Source: Parenemella sanctibonifatiensis
GTDB taxonomy: Bacteria; Actinomycetota; Actinomycetes; Propionibacteriales; Propionibacteriaceae
Direction of reading: 5' to 3'
Assembly: GCF_002250565.1 (NCBI RefSeq)
Contig: NZ_NMVJ01000001.1
Span: 744,001 to 808,000 of the forward strand
DNA: 64,000 nucleotides
The notes below the pieces were generated by a model. It was given only the letters and a program-made list of their open reading frames with translations, ran no database searches and was not told where the DNA came from. Position numbers and translations under genes: made by a program. This document shows, piece by piece, positions 16,448 through 25,262 of this stretch (within the stretch, counting starts at the first letter, position 1; every line of letters starts with the position of its first letter).

Positions 16448-17247
16448 CCGGCGAGGTGACGCCGGGTGAAGGCCAGCGCCTCGGCCAGCACCTTCTCCCG
16501 TTGCGCCTTGCTGCCCGCCGAGCGGGTGTTGACCTCGAGGATGACGTCGCCGGTGAAGTCAACCTCCACCAGGTGCCTCAGCAACTCGTCGGCGTGCTGG
16601 TCGCCCTCACCGGGCGACAGGTGCTCGTCCTTGAAGGAGCCGCGGCCATCGGTGAGGTGGACGTGTCGCAGTCGCTCACCCCAGCTGCGCGCCAGCTCCA
16701 ACGAACTGCCGCCGGCGGTGGAGGCGTGGGAGAGGTCCAAAGTCAGGTGCTCGTAGGGCAGATGGGTGGGGTCCCAGTGCGGCAGGTACGCCTCGGCGTG
16801 CACCCGCTGCTGACCGGGCACCTTCCACGGATACATGTTCTCCATGGCGATGGTGACCCCGTGCTTGGCCTCCAGCTGTGGAATCAGCTCCGGGAAACCT
16901 TCGGCGTCCTTGCGCTGCCACCGAAACGGCGGGTGCACCACGACCGTCGGCGCACCGAGCTCCTCAGCAACCTCAGCAGCGCGGGTGAGCCGGGCCGTCG
17001 GCGTACGCCCCCACACTGGCTTGGAGACGAGCAGGCAGGGGGCGTGGATCGCCAGCACCGGGACCTGGTGGAAGGCCGCCAGCTTGGCCACCGCGACCGG
17101 GTCAGCGGCGATCGCATCGATGCCGACCATCACCTCGACACCGTCGTAGCCGAGCTTGCCGGCGACCTCGAAGCCACTGGAGGTGCCTTCGGGATAGACC
17201 GACGAGGTCGACAGGGCGACTCGGCGGATGTCAGCGGACTCAGTCAC
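16444..17247 (-). CDS. Sugar phosphate isomerase/epimerase-like TIM-barrel protein
   Basis: The 267-residue protein has the xylose isomerase-like/AP-endonuclease 2 fold. Features include VVVHPPFRWQ, IAMENMYPW, LTLDLSHAS, HVHLTDGRG and VILEVNTRS, the metal-ligand His, Glu and Asp positions of this superfamily. It is probably a cytoplasmic metal-dependent isomerase or epimerase of unknown substrate. It is the first gene of a two-gene unit whose second member, the CPBP protease, was destroyed by the island. Confidence 0.75.
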   Translation of the reverse strand: MTESADIRRVALSTSSVYPEGTSSGFEVAGKLGYDGVEVMVGIDAIAADPVAVAKLAAFHQVPVLAIHAPCLLVSKPVWGRTPTARLTRAAEVAEELGAPTVVVHPPFRWQRKDAEGFPELIPQLEAKHGVTIAMENMYPWKVPGQQRVHAEAYLPHWDPTHLPYEHLTLDLSHASTAGGSSLELARSWGERLRHVHLTDGRGSFKDEHLSPGEGDQHADELLRHLVEVDFTGDVILEVNTRSAGSKAQREKVLAEALAFTRRHLAG

Positions 17248-17352
17248 GCCATCAGCCTAGTTGCTCCCCGCTGCACGGGGCTGCGGCGATCGACTGCCAT
17301 GATTCGGGAGCCTCGATTTCCCGTTCCCGCGTGGTTGCTGGACAATGACGCC

Positions 17353-17988
17353 ATGCATGTCGACCACCTCATTTTTGCAGCCGGTCCCGACGGGATCTCC
17401 AGTGTCGTCGACCAGCTGAGTGAGCAGCTGGGCGAACGTTTCCGCGACGGCGGCTTCCACCCGCGGTTCGGCACGCGCAATCACATCCTCCCGCTGGCGG
17501 ACCGTCGCTACATCGAGGTCGTCGAGGTGCTGGACCACCCGGCAGCCGACAAGGCGCCCTTCGGACAGGCCGTGCGGGCCCGTTCCGAGATGGGCGGCGG
17601 CTGGCTGGGCTGGGTCGTCTCGGTCGAGGACCTGAAGCCCTATGAGTCGCGGCTGGATCGCGACGCCGTGCCCGCCTCGCGACAGTTCCCCGACGGCCGT
17701 CGGCTGGAGTGGAAGCAGATCGGCATCCGTGACCTGATCGCTGACCCGCAGCTGCCCTACTTCCTCAAGTGGGGCTCCCAGCCCGAGCTGCTGCCCAGCG
17801 CCCTGGGCGGCGACATCTCGGTGGCCCGGATCGAAATGTCTGGTGACCGCAACCGGGTCGAGGAATGGCTCGGCGTCGAGGTCGGCGACTCCTTCGACGG
17901 CATCCAGCTCGAGTGGAGCTCCCCCAACGCCTACCCCGGCGTCAACGCCGTCACCTTCCTGACCCCGAACGGCCCGGTCCGGATCTGA
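17353..17988 (+). CDS. VOC/glyoxalase-like protein
   Basis: The 211-residue protein begins MHVDHLIFAAGPDG and continues with FGTRNHILPLADRRYIEVVEV. These features fit the glyoxalase-like VOC family (PF13468 type), with His and Glu residues that could hold a metal. The start at 17353 follows GACAAT by 6 nt, so the mRNA may be leaderless. An in-frame ATG at 17299 is the alternative. It is transcribed away from the isomerase gene, so the two share a divergent promoter region. The reaction is unknown. Confidence 0.7.
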   Translation: MHVDHLIFAAGPDGISSVVDQLSEQLGERFRDGGFHPRFGTRNHILPLADRRYIEVVEVLDHPAADKAPFGQAVRARSEMGGGWLGWVVSVEDLKPYESRLDRDAVPASRQFPDGRRLEWKQIGIRDLIADPQLPYFLKWGSQPELLPSALGGDISVARIEMSGDRNRVEEWLGVEVGDSFDGIQLEWSSPNAYPGVNAVTFLTPNGPVRI

Positions 17989-18029
17989 ACCGCCGACCGC
18001 GACCCGGACAGGAGAACTAAGCTGGCCGG

Positions 18030-19112
18030 GTGACGCAGTCGTTTCGTTCCCCCCTGTCCTTCCGGTCATCGCTGGCCGGGATCCCCGCGTACGCCGCTGG
18101 CAAGCCGGCTCCTCAGATCCCCGGCCTGACCAGCTTCAAACTGTCCTCCAATGAGGTCCCCTTCGGACCGTTGCCGCAGGCGGTCGAGGCCGCACATGAG
18201 GCGCTGGTGGCGGGGCAGCTCTATCCCGATGCGGGCGCCGCCGCGTTGCGGCTGGCGATTGGCGGCTTCCACGGTCTGCCCGAGGACCAGGTGCTGGTCG
18301 GGTCCGGCGCCGTCGGCGTCCTCTACGAACTGTTGACCGCACTGTGTGAGGCCGGCGACGAGGTGGTGTACGCGTGGCGCTCCTTCGAGGCGTACCCGAT
18401 CGCCGTACAGCTGACCGGCGCCAGCTCGGTGCGGGTGCCGCTGACCGCTGAGGCCGGCCACGACCTCCCGGCCATGGCGGCGGCGATCACGCCGGCCACC
18501 AAAGCCGTCATCATCTGTACGCCCAACAACCCGACCGGTGTCGGCCTCAGCCACGACGAGATCGCCGACTTCCTCACCCAGGTGCCTGACACGGTGGCCG
18601 TCATCCTCGACGAGGCCTACCACGAGTTCGACGACTCCCCGGATCGGGTGCGGGCCGTCGAACTGCTGGAGCTCCACCCCAATCTGGTGGCGTTGCGGAC
18701 CTTCTCCAAGGCGTACGGGCTGGCCGGGCTGCGCATCGGTTACGGCCTGGCGCGCGCGGAGGTGGTCGCCGAGGTGGGCAAGGCACACCTGCCGTTCTCT
18801 GCCAGCAGCGCCGCCCAGGCCGCTGCGATCGCGAGTCTGGAGCACAGCGACGCCGGCCTCGCCCGGCTGCGTCCGGTGCTGGCCGAGCGGGCCCGGCTGG
18901 TGGCCCTGCTCGCCGAGAGCAACATCGAGGTGCCGAGCACCTCGGCCAACTTCGTCTGGCTCGAGACCGGTGAACGTACCGATGAGATCGCCGAGGCACT
19001 GAGCGCCGACGGCATCACCGCCCGACCGTTCGCCGGCGAGGGGATTCGCGTCTCCGTCGGCACCGCCGAGGCGACCGACCGGGTCGTGGGGGCACTGCTG
19101 CAGGTCTGGTGA
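18030..19112 (+). CDS. hisC: Histidinol-phosphate/aromatic aminotransferase
   Basis: The 360-residue class I/II PLP enzyme has the features of HisC-type aminotransferases: KLSSNEVPFGP near the N-terminus, TPNNPTG, DEAYHEF and the PLP lysine in RTFSKAYGLAGLRIGYG. It transaminates histidinol phosphate or aromatic 2-oxoacids (Pat type). The histidine operon is not nearby, so a second, aromatic enzyme is plausible. The GTG follows TAAGCT (18018-18023) by 6 nt, a leaderless start. Confidence 0.85.
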   Translation: MTQSFRSPLSFRSSLAGIPAYAAGKPAPQIPGLTSFKLSSNEVPFGPLPQAVEAAHEALVAGQLYPDAGAAALRLAIGGFHGLPEDQVLVGSGAVGVLYELLTALCEAGDEVVYAWRSFEAYPIAVQLTGASSVRVPLTAEAGHDLPAMAAAITPATKAVIICTPNNPTGVGLSHDEIADFLTQVPDTVAVILDEAYHEFDDSPDRVRAVELLELHPNLVALRTFSKAYGLAGLRIGYGLARAEVVAEVGKAHLPFSASSAAQAAAIASLEHSDAGLARLRPVLAERARLVALLAESNIEVPSTSANFVWLETGERTDEIAEALSADGITARPFAGEGIRVSVGTAEATDRVVGALLQVW

Positions 19113-19131
19113 GCCGCGTAAGGTCTAGGCC

Positions 19132-20160
19132 ATGAGCGACAGCCAGATCCGGGTCGGCGTCATCGGCGCCGGCGGCAATACCCGACGCCATCACATCCCC
19201 AAACTGCAGGCGATTGACGGCGTCGAGGTGTCTGCGGTCAGCAACCGCAGCGTCGAGTCGGGCCAGCGGGTCGCCGACGAGTTCGGGATCGCGCAGGTGT
19301 ACGCCGACTGGCCCACCCTGATCGCCGACGACAGCCTGGACGCGATCGTCATCGGGACCTGGCCCGACATGCACGCGCAGCTGTCGATCGCCGCGCTCGA
19401 AGCCGGCAAACATGTCCTGTGCGAGGCCCGGCTGGCGCGTACCGTCGCCGAGGGCCGCGCGATGCTGGCCGCCGCCCAGGCCCGTCCCCAGTTGGTCGCG
19501 CAGGTGGTGCCGGCGCCCTTCACGCTGGCCAGCGATCGCACCATCGAGTCGCTGTTGGCCACCGGCACGCTCGGCGACCTGATCAGCGTCGAGGTGGTGG
19601 AACGGTCCGTCGTGGATCCCGGGGAGCCGCTGCTGTTCCGGCACCAGCGCCGGCTCAGCGGGGTGAACGTGATGACGCTGGGGATCCACTACGAGTCCCT
19701 GCGTCGCTGGCTCGGGGACGCCACCCGGGTGAATGCCGTGGGCCGCACCGCGGTGGGTCGCCGTCCCGACGCCGACGGGGTGCTGCGCCCGGTCGACGTG
19801 CCGGATCACTTGGAGGTCACCGGCGTACTCGCCAGCGGCCCGCAGCTGCGGATCCTGCTGAGTCAGGCCACCGCGCCGGCGGGCGGGCAGGCCAACGGAA
19901 TCTACCTGTACGGCACCACGGGCACTTTGCACATTGCTGGCGAGCAGCTGACCCTGCACCGGCTCGATTCAGCTGCCGAAGAGGTCGAGTTGATCTCGCC
20001 GGTCGGCTGGCGGGTCGAGGAGGAGTTCATCGGCGCCATCCGCGGTGAGGAGCCGGTCCGCTTCACCACCTTCGCCGACGGGGTGGAATATCTGCGCTTC
20101 ACCGAGGCGGTGGACCGCAGCCTGCACGAGCACCGACAGGTCAGCCTGAGCGAGATCTGA
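19132..20160 (+). CDS. Gfo/Idh/MocA-family oxidoreductase
   Basis: The 342-residue dehydrogenase has an N-terminal Rossmann domain (RVGVIGAGGNTRRHHIPKL) and AGKHVLCEARLARTV, where the usual EKP lysine motif of the family is replaced by EAR. The C-terminal domain has family features such as LSGVNVMTLGIHY. It should be an NAD(P)-linked sugar or cyclitol oxidoreductase; loss of the catalytic Lys makes altered chemistry possible. The start has TAAGGT 7 nt before ATG. Confidence 0.8.
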   Translation: MSDSQIRVGVIGAGGNTRRHHIPKLQAIDGVEVSAVSNRSVESGQRVADEFGIAQVYADWPTLIADDSLDAIVIGTWPDMHAQLSIAALEAGKHVLCEARLARTVAEGRAMLAAAQARPQLVAQVVPAPFTLASDRTIESLLATGTLGDLISVEVVERSVVDPGEPLLFRHQRRLSGVNVMTLGIHYESLRRWLGDATRVNAVGRTAVGRRPDADGVLRPVDVPDHLEVTGVLASGPQLRILLSQATAPAGGQANGIYLYGTTGTLHIAGEQLTLHRLDSAAEEVELISPVGWRVEEEFIGAIRGEEPVRFTTFADGVEYLRFTEAVDRSLHEHRQVSLSEI

Positions 20161-20193
20161 GATTCTGTCGGTCCCTCACCGTAGGCTCTGGGT

Positions 20194-21588
20194 GTGGCGA
20201 CAAAGACGAAGAAACCGGGCTTCCACTGCACCGAGTGCGGCTGGACCAGCCTGAAGTGGGTGGGCCGCTGTGGCGAGTGCCAGGCCTGGGGCAGCATCAC
20301 CGAGGATGCCGCACCCAAGCTGCGCCACGTCGCCAGCCAGGTGCCGACCAGCAAGGCGGTGCCGATCACCGAGGTGGAGGCCGGGGCCGCCCGGCGTACG
20401 CCCACTGGGATCGGCGAGTTGGACCGGGTGCTCGGCGACGGCCTGGTGCCCGGTGCGGTGGCGCTGTTGGCCGGTGAACCAGGCGTCGGCAAGTCGACCC
20501 TGCTGTTGGAGGTGGCCGCCCGTTGGGCCGAGCGGGGCCGCCGCACGCTTTATGTGACCGGCGAGGAGTCCGCCGCCCAGGTCCGGATGCGGGCCGGGCG
20601 TACGGGCGGCCTCGCCGACGAGCTCTATCTGGCCGCCGAGACCGACCTTGGCACCATCCTGGGACATGTCGAGGAGGTCGAGCCGAGCCTGATGGTGGTC
20701 GACTCGGTGCAGACCATCGGTACCGCTGAGGCAGACGGCTCACCGGGCGGCGTGACCCAGGTGCGGGAGGTGACCGGCGCCCTGGTCCGGGTCGCGAAGC
20801 GGCGCGGGATGGCGGTGATGATCGTCGGCCACGTCACCAAGGACGGCGCCATCGCCGGGCCGCGGCTGCTGGAACACCTGGTCGATGTGGTGCTGAGTTT
20901 CGAGGGCGAACGGCACAGCGGCTTCCGGATGGTCCGGGCCACCAAGAATCGATTCGGACCGGCCGACGAGGTCGGCTGTTTCGAGATGGTCGAGTCGGGC
21001 ATCGTCGAGGTGCCCGACCCGTCGGGGCTGTTCACCTCAGGGCTGGAGGCCACCGCCCCGGGCACCTGCCTGAGCGTGGCAATGGAGGGCCGGCGGCCGC
21101 TGATGACCGAGGTGCAGGCCCTGGTCGCGACGGCCAGCAACCAGAACAATCCGCGCCGGATCACCCATGGCGTCGACCATTCCCGGGTGGCGATGGTGTT
21201 GGCAGTGTTGGAGCAGCGGCTGCGGCTGCCGGTGCAGACCCGCGACGTCTACGTCTCCACCGTGGGTGGAGCACGGATGGCCGAGCCGGCCGCGGATCTG
21301 GCGATCGCCGTGGCGGTGGCCTCAGCCTTCCTCCAGCGCCCGGCACAGCTGAGCAGCGAGTCCAGCCACCCGGTGGTGGCGCTCGGTGAGGTCGGACTGG
21401 CCGGCGAGCTGCGCAGGGTGCCGGGCACCGATCGACGAGTCGCCGAGGCACGCCGGTTGGGCTATGCCGACTGCGTCGTACCCCAGGCCGGATCCGACCG
21501 CGCCGAGGGCAAACGGGTGGAGCGGGTGCGGACCGCCGACACGGTCCGCAATGCGCTGTGGTCCCTGGGACTGATCAAGGGCGACTGA
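20194..21588 (+). CDS. radA: RadA/Sms DNA repair ATPase
   Basis: The 464-residue RadA processes recombination intermediates as a branch-migration helicase. It has the N-terminal zinc finger (CTECGWTSLKWVGRCGEC, about 12-29), Walker A GEPGVGKST near 93-101, the RadA motif KNRFG and a C-terminal Lon-like domain. GTG follows TAGGCT by 6 nt, so it is probably leaderless. The next gene, disA, starts 17 nt after its stop; this radA-disA neighbourhood is common and fits the known link between DNA repair and c-di-AMP signalling. Confidence 0.95.
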   Translation: MATKTKKPGFHCTECGWTSLKWVGRCGECQAWGSITEDAAPKLRHVASQVPTSKAVPITEVEAGAARRTPTGIGELDRVLGDGLVPGAVALLAGEPGVGKSTLLLEVAARWAERGRRTLYVTGEESAAQVRMRAGRTGGLADELYLAAETDLGTILGHVEEVEPSLMVVDSVQTIGTAEADGSPGGVTQVREVTGALVRVAKRRGMAVMIVGHVTKDGAIAGPRLLEHLVDVVLSFEGERHSGFRMVRATKNRFGPADEVGCFEMVESGIVEVPDPSGLFTSGLEATAPGTCLSVAMEGRRPLMTEVQALVATASNQNNPRRITHGVDHSRVAMVLAVLEQRLRLPVQTRDVYVSTVGGARMAEPAADLAIAVAVASAFLQRPAQLSSESSHPVVALGEVGLAGELRRVPGTDRRVAEARRLGYADCVVPQAGSDRAEGKRVERVRTADTVRNALWSLGLIKGD

Positions 21589-21605
21589 CTCCGTAGACTT
21601 CCGCC

Positions 21606-22658
21606 ATGGCTGCCGATCCGACCGACTCCCCGGCGCGTACCGCCGACCGCGTCGCGCGCTACAAGGCGCTGCTGGCGCCCGGGTCCGGTCTCCGCGAAGG
21701 CCTGGAACGGATCCAGCACGGGCGTACCGGAGCGTTGGTGGTCCTCGGCTACAACCGGGACGTCGCGGGCCTGTTCACCGGCGGCTTCGGCATCGACGTC
21801 CCGTTCGCACCGACCTCACTGCGCGAGCTCGCCAAGATGGACGGCGCCATCCTGCTGTCCTCGGACCTGTCGCGGATCCTGTACGCCGGCGTACACCTAG
21901 CTGCGTCGCCGGAGATCCCGACCGTGGAGACCGGAACCCGACACGGCGCCGCAGACCGGTTCGCCCGCCAGACCGGCGTACCGGTGGTGACGGTGTCGGC
22001 GTCGATGTCGACCATCGCCCTCTTCCTCGAGGGCGAACGGCATCCGATCCTGCCGCCCGGCGAGCTGATGAACCGGGCCAACCAGTTGCTCAAGACCCTT
22101 GGCCAGTACGCCGATCGGCTGCGTCAGCTGCTCGCCACGTTGACCACTGCCGAGTTGCATGACCAGGTCACCGATCGGGATGTGGCCTCCGTGCTGCAGC
22201 GCTGGGAGATGTCGCGGCGGCTGCACGTGGAGACCAGCGCCGCGGTTCGCGAGCTTGGCACCGACGGGCGGCTGTTGGGACTCCAGTTGCAGGAGTTGTG
22301 GCCCGACCTGAGTGGCCAGATCGAACTTCTTGCCCTGGACTACACCACCGTCGAAGGCGACCCGTTGGACGTGACGGCGCTGGCCGCGCTGTCCACCCAT
22401 GACGTGCTGAACCTCGACCTGGTGCTGCGCGAGCTGCGGCTCGCCCCCGACGACATGGGCGGACACGGCCACCGGGTGCTGGCACAGATCCCCGGACTGC
22501 CCTCCACGGTGGGGCCGCGACTGGTGGCGCACTTCGGCACCGTGCAGAATCTGGTGGCCGCGCCGCAGCACGAGTTGCAGGGCATCGAGGGCGTCGGAGA
22601 GCAACGGGCCAAGGCGATCCGGGAGGCGCTGCTGCGCCTCGAGGAGCCCGGCGGCTAG
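21606..22658 (+). CDS. disA: DisA diadenylate cyclase, variant RHR motif
   Basis: The 350-residue DisA scans DNA and makes c-di-AMP from two ATP. The DAC domain carries DGA at 79-81. The second signature, normally RHR(T/S)A, reads RHGAADR (112-118), so the second arginine of the ATP-contacting RHR triad is glycine. A helical linker and a C-terminal helix-hairpin-helix domain (IPGLPSTVGPRLVAHFG, IEGVGEQRAKAIRE) follow. TAGACT lies 6 nt before the ATG, a leaderless start. It directly follows radA. Cyclase activity may be reduced or altered. Confidence 0.92.
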   Translation: MAADPTDSPARTADRVARYKALLAPGSGLREGLERIQHGRTGALVVLGYNRDVAGLFTGGFGIDVPFAPTSLRELAKMDGAILLSSDLSRILYAGVHLAASPEIPTVETGTRHGAADRFARQTGVPVVTVSASMSTIALFLEGERHPILPPGELMNRANQLLKTLGQYADRLRQLLATLTTAELHDQVTDRDVASVLQRWEMSRRLHVETSAAVRELGTDGRLLGLQLQELWPDLSGQIELLALDYTTVEGDPLDVTALAALSTHDVLNLDLVLRELRLAPDDMGGHGHRVLAQIPGLPSTVGPRLVAHFGTVQNLVAAPQHELQGIEGVGEQRAKAIREALLRLEEPGG

Positions 22659-23138
22659 GACGAGCGGCCGACCAGACTGTTCAGGTGAGGATGGCGTCGT
22701 GCCTGACGAAGAGGGTGTCGCGGCAGACCGCGACCGTATCGACCGTGAACTGCGAGCTCTCGAACCGATCACTCATCGCCTTCCACGGTGGCGGTTGGGA
22801 TCACCGACGCAGCAACGATGACGGGGCGGCAGGTTGGTCTGCCGCTGCGGCTGGCCGTGCGCAACTACAGCCCGCTGTAGCTGTGCAGGTCAAACGGCCC
22901 GAATCACCTGCGCAACGACTGGATGCTGTAGTTGTGCAGGTGAAACGGGCCGAATCACCTGCGTAGCGACTGGATGCTGTAGTTGTGCAGATCGGCCTCG
23001 GCGATCCAGAAGCTCCTGGACGTTCACTGGCGCGGGCTCGCTCAACCACCGCGCCATGAATCATCAGAATTAGTGTTCGATTTGTGACTCGATACTCTAG
23101 TGTTTGTCGGCCCTCGCAAGTAGACTAAGGGCATTCAG
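22659..23138. other. Intergenic region with repeat cluster A
   Basis: No gene is supported here. The middle holds the 51-bp palindromic repeats listed separately. The right end carries a TAGACT -10 box (23121-23126) and leads into the SOS box before the HNH gene. The left third has no recognisable feature. Confidence 0.5.
22875..22990 (+). repeat. Tandem 51-bp palindromic repeats, cluster A
   Basis: Two units of 51 bp (22875-22925, 22926-22976) and a partial third (22977-22990) are nearly identical. Each junction forms a hairpin with arms ACCTGCGCAAC (22906-22916) and GTTGTGCAGGT (22931-22941). Hairpins alternate with a 15-nt spacer, CAAACGGCCCGAATC or GAAACGGGCCGAATC. Related units in reverse orientation occur at 25181 beyond the HNH gene. 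Confidence 0.85.
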
Positions 23139-23154
23139 TCGAACATCAGTTCGG
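23139..23154. promoter_or_regulatory. LexA (SOS) box upstream of the HNH gene
   Basis: TCGAACATCAGTTCGG matches the actinobacterial LexA consensus TCGAAC-N4-GTTCGA at 11 of 12 fixed bases. It lies just downstream of the TAGACT box at 23121-23126 and 22 nt before the GTG start, an ideal place for LexA to block transcription. Confidence 0.75.
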
Positions 23155-23176
23155 CGCACCGATGGAGGTGAATCCC

Positions 23177-24814
23177 GTGACCGATCCCCACACCGCAGCG
23201 CTCGAGGTGATCTCTGAGATCCGTGCCGCTCGGCAGGAGAGGTTGGAGGCGGAGGCGCGGGAGTTCATGAAGGTCGCCGAGTTTGCCGACCTCTACGACG
23301 CCGACTGGTACGCCATCGAATACCCGAACGGCCCCGGCCCGGTAGGCGAACGTTTGGTCCGTCCTGGCGGTGAGGGGACGCCGTTGGTCGGCGAGTTCTG
23401 CGTCCTCGAGTTGGGTGCGGCGCTGGGGATCTCGGGTGACGAAGCACACCTGTTGCTCGCGGATTCACTCGCGTTGCGGGGTCGGTTCCCGAAGACGTGG
23501 ACAGTGCTCGGTGAAGGCAAGCTGCGGGTGTGGCAGGTACGCCGCCTCATCGGCGAAACCCGCGAGCTGCCCGTCGAGCTGTGCACCAAGATCGACGCCC
23601 AGGTCGCCGAGTTCGGGACCTCCATGGGCAAACAAGCCCTCAAAAACCTGATCGAAGCCATCGTCCTCGAACACTCACCCGAAACCGCACAGACTGCGCA
23701 CGAGGCGCAGCTCGCCGGCCGGCATGTATCGATCGACCACCGCGGCGACGGCGTCATCCGTGAAATCCATGCCAGCGTCGACGTGACCACCGCGATCCAC
23801 CTCGACGCGCAACTGAATCGGATCGCGACGATCATCGGCCAGAGCCAACTCCGCAACCGCCAAGCCGACACCACTACAGGCGATGTGCCAGCGACCATGG
23901 ACCCGCGCGAGATCCGCAGGGCCCTCGCGTTGGGGATCCTCGCGACGCCGGCCCGGGCCCTGCACCTGCTCCAGGAATCGCTGATCGACCAGCTCGACGA
24001 TGCCGACCTGGCGTCCGCACCGGACGAGGGCCACCTCCACGACAGCGCCACCGTCGGTGCGGTCGAGCAGACCAACGCGACCGGTTGCTCGATGGCGGGC
24101 TCGCCGACCCACCTGTGTGGTCAGGTCACCGTCGACCCCACCAAACTGCTCCCGAAAGCCCAACTGGTCGTCCACGTGACCGATGCCAGCTTGAAGGACG
24201 GCGGCGTTGCCCGCGTCGAAGGCGTCGGCCCGGTCCTCACCAGCTGGTTGAAAGACCTGCTCGCCGACTCCCACGTGACCGTCCGCCCCGTGTTGGCACC
24301 CGACCAAGCCTGGGCAACCGAGGCCTACGAAATCCCCGAAGCCATGCGGGAGTGGGTGACGCTCCGAAACCCGACCTCAATCTTCCCCTTCTCCACCCGC
24401 AACAGTCGCAAGCTCGACATCGACCACACCATCCCTTGGGCGCCGACGCGACCGACGACCGCGCGCGACGGCGGTCAGGAATTGACGGTCCGCGACTCGG
24501 GGATTGCTTCACTTCGCGAGTCGGCCACCCCAATGACTGGCGCACCGACGCGACTCACGGGCGTGCCCGATCCCGATCCAGACGACCGGGCTCGGTCCAA
24601 CGCGGACCCGCCCCTCACCCGGCTCGAGAATCTCGGCCCACTCGACCGAAAGCCGCACCGAGCAAAGACCCACGGCGGGTGGCAGGTCTGCCAACCGAGT
24701 CCAGGCGTCTTCATCTGGACATCACCGCTCGGACTGAAATACCTCGTGACCCCCAGCCACACCTGGCTGATCCACGACCCGAACGAATCCATCTCGGTCG
24801 CCTCAGCAGCCTGA
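23177..24814 (+). CDS. DUF222 / HNH endonuclease protein (13E12-type)
   Basis: The 545-residue protein has an N-terminal DUF222 region (about 30-340: LGAALGISGDEAHLLLADS, GKLRVWQVRRLIGETR). The C-terminal HNH nuclease region has DIDHTIPW and later NLGPLDRKPHRAKTHGGW, separated by a longer variable insert than usual. This is the architecture of the mycobacterial REP13E12 proteins, of which some copies are known to be SOS-regulated. GTG at 23177 follows GGAGGTG with 6-7 nt spacing; an ATG at 23162 overlaps that site and is less likely. The gene sits between inverted repeat clusters. It is probably a selfish or stress-induced nuclease; the substrate is unknown. Confidence 0.8.
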   Translation: MTDPHTAALEVISEIRAARQERLEAEAREFMKVAEFADLYDADWYAIEYPNGPGPVGERLVRPGGEGTPLVGEFCVLELGAALGISGDEAHLLLADSLALRGRFPKTWTVLGEGKLRVWQVRRLIGETRELPVELCTKIDAQVAEFGTSMGKQALKNLIEAIVLEHSPETAQTAHEAQLAGRHVSIDHRGDGVIREIHASVDVTTAIHLDAQLNRIATIIGQSQLRNRQADTTTGDVPATMDPREIRRALALGILATPARALHLLQESLIDQLDDADLASAPDEGHLHDSATVGAVEQTNATGCSMAGSPTHLCGQVTVDPTKLLPKAQLVVHVTDASLKDGGVARVEGVGPVLTSWLKDLLADSHVTVRPVLAPDQAWATEAYEIPEAMREWVTLRNPTSIFPFSTRNSRKLDIDHTIPWAPTRPTTARDGGQELTVRDSGIASLRESATPMTGAPTRLTGVPDPDPDDRARSNADPPLTRLENLGPLDRKPHRAKTHGGWQVCQPSPGVFIWTSPLGLKYLVTPSHTWLIHDPNESISVASAA

Positions 24815-25180
24815 CCGAGGGCCCCGTAGACCCACCGCCGATCCGCCGCTCGCCCACCACTGCCTGATCTCCCGGGCACCCACCGGGGGCCATCAGGCTG
24901 ACCGGGGTCGACCTTGGTGACGGATTCGGTGGGTTTGCTGTCTGGACTGGTCGCGCACCCGGTCGACGGCCTCCCAGCACTTCGTTGATCTTGGTGAGAC
25001 CGGCGACTTCCTCTTCGCGACGCCGCACGTCTTCCACTCGGGCGGCCCGTACGCGGGCCAACTCGAGCTCGAGCTGCTTGATCCTCTCGCTGTCGCCATC
25101 AGTCATGGCGGCGAAATCCCTCACAGCCGTCGCCTACCCACCACGCCGCCCTGCAGGCACTCGGCGTACGCCCCCAGCGG
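24815..25180 (-). other. Intergenic region with a possible small coiled-coil ORF
   Basis: On the minus strand a frame starting at ATG 25106 reads MTDGDSERIKQLELELARVR and RREEEVAGLTKINEVL, a likely coiled coil. It then becomes low-complexity and runs antisense into the end of the HNH gene at 24814. The opening resembles the leucine-zipper start of small IS3-type OrfA proteins, but the match is too short to assign. It could be a small real gene or a remnant. Confidence 0.35.
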
Positions 25181-25262
25181 ACCTGCGCAACCACGGTCCC
25201 GCGTGGTTTACGCACGCGATTCGGGCCAGCGGACCTGCACAACTACAGCCCCACGTAGTTGA
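25181..25262 (-). repeat. Palindromic repeats, cluster B (inverted relative to A)
   Basis: Two units with a period near 52 bp carry hairpins AACCACG/CGTGGTT (25189-25195, 25202-25208) and CAACTAC/GTAGTTG (25240-25246, 25255-25261). Each is preceded by GGACCTGC. The spacer GATTCGGGCC (25218-25227) is the reverse complement of the cluster A spacer end, so cluster B belongs to the same family in the opposite orientation. Confidence 0.75.

Noticed and set aside
22875-22990. CRISPR array
   Set aside because: The repeats are palindromic tandem units with near-identical spacers and no cas genes are present; CRISPR spacers are unique.
23162-23176. ATG at 23162 as the HNH start
   Set aside because: This ATG lies just before the GGAGGTG Shine-Dalgarno site that fits the GTG at 23177, so it is probably not used.
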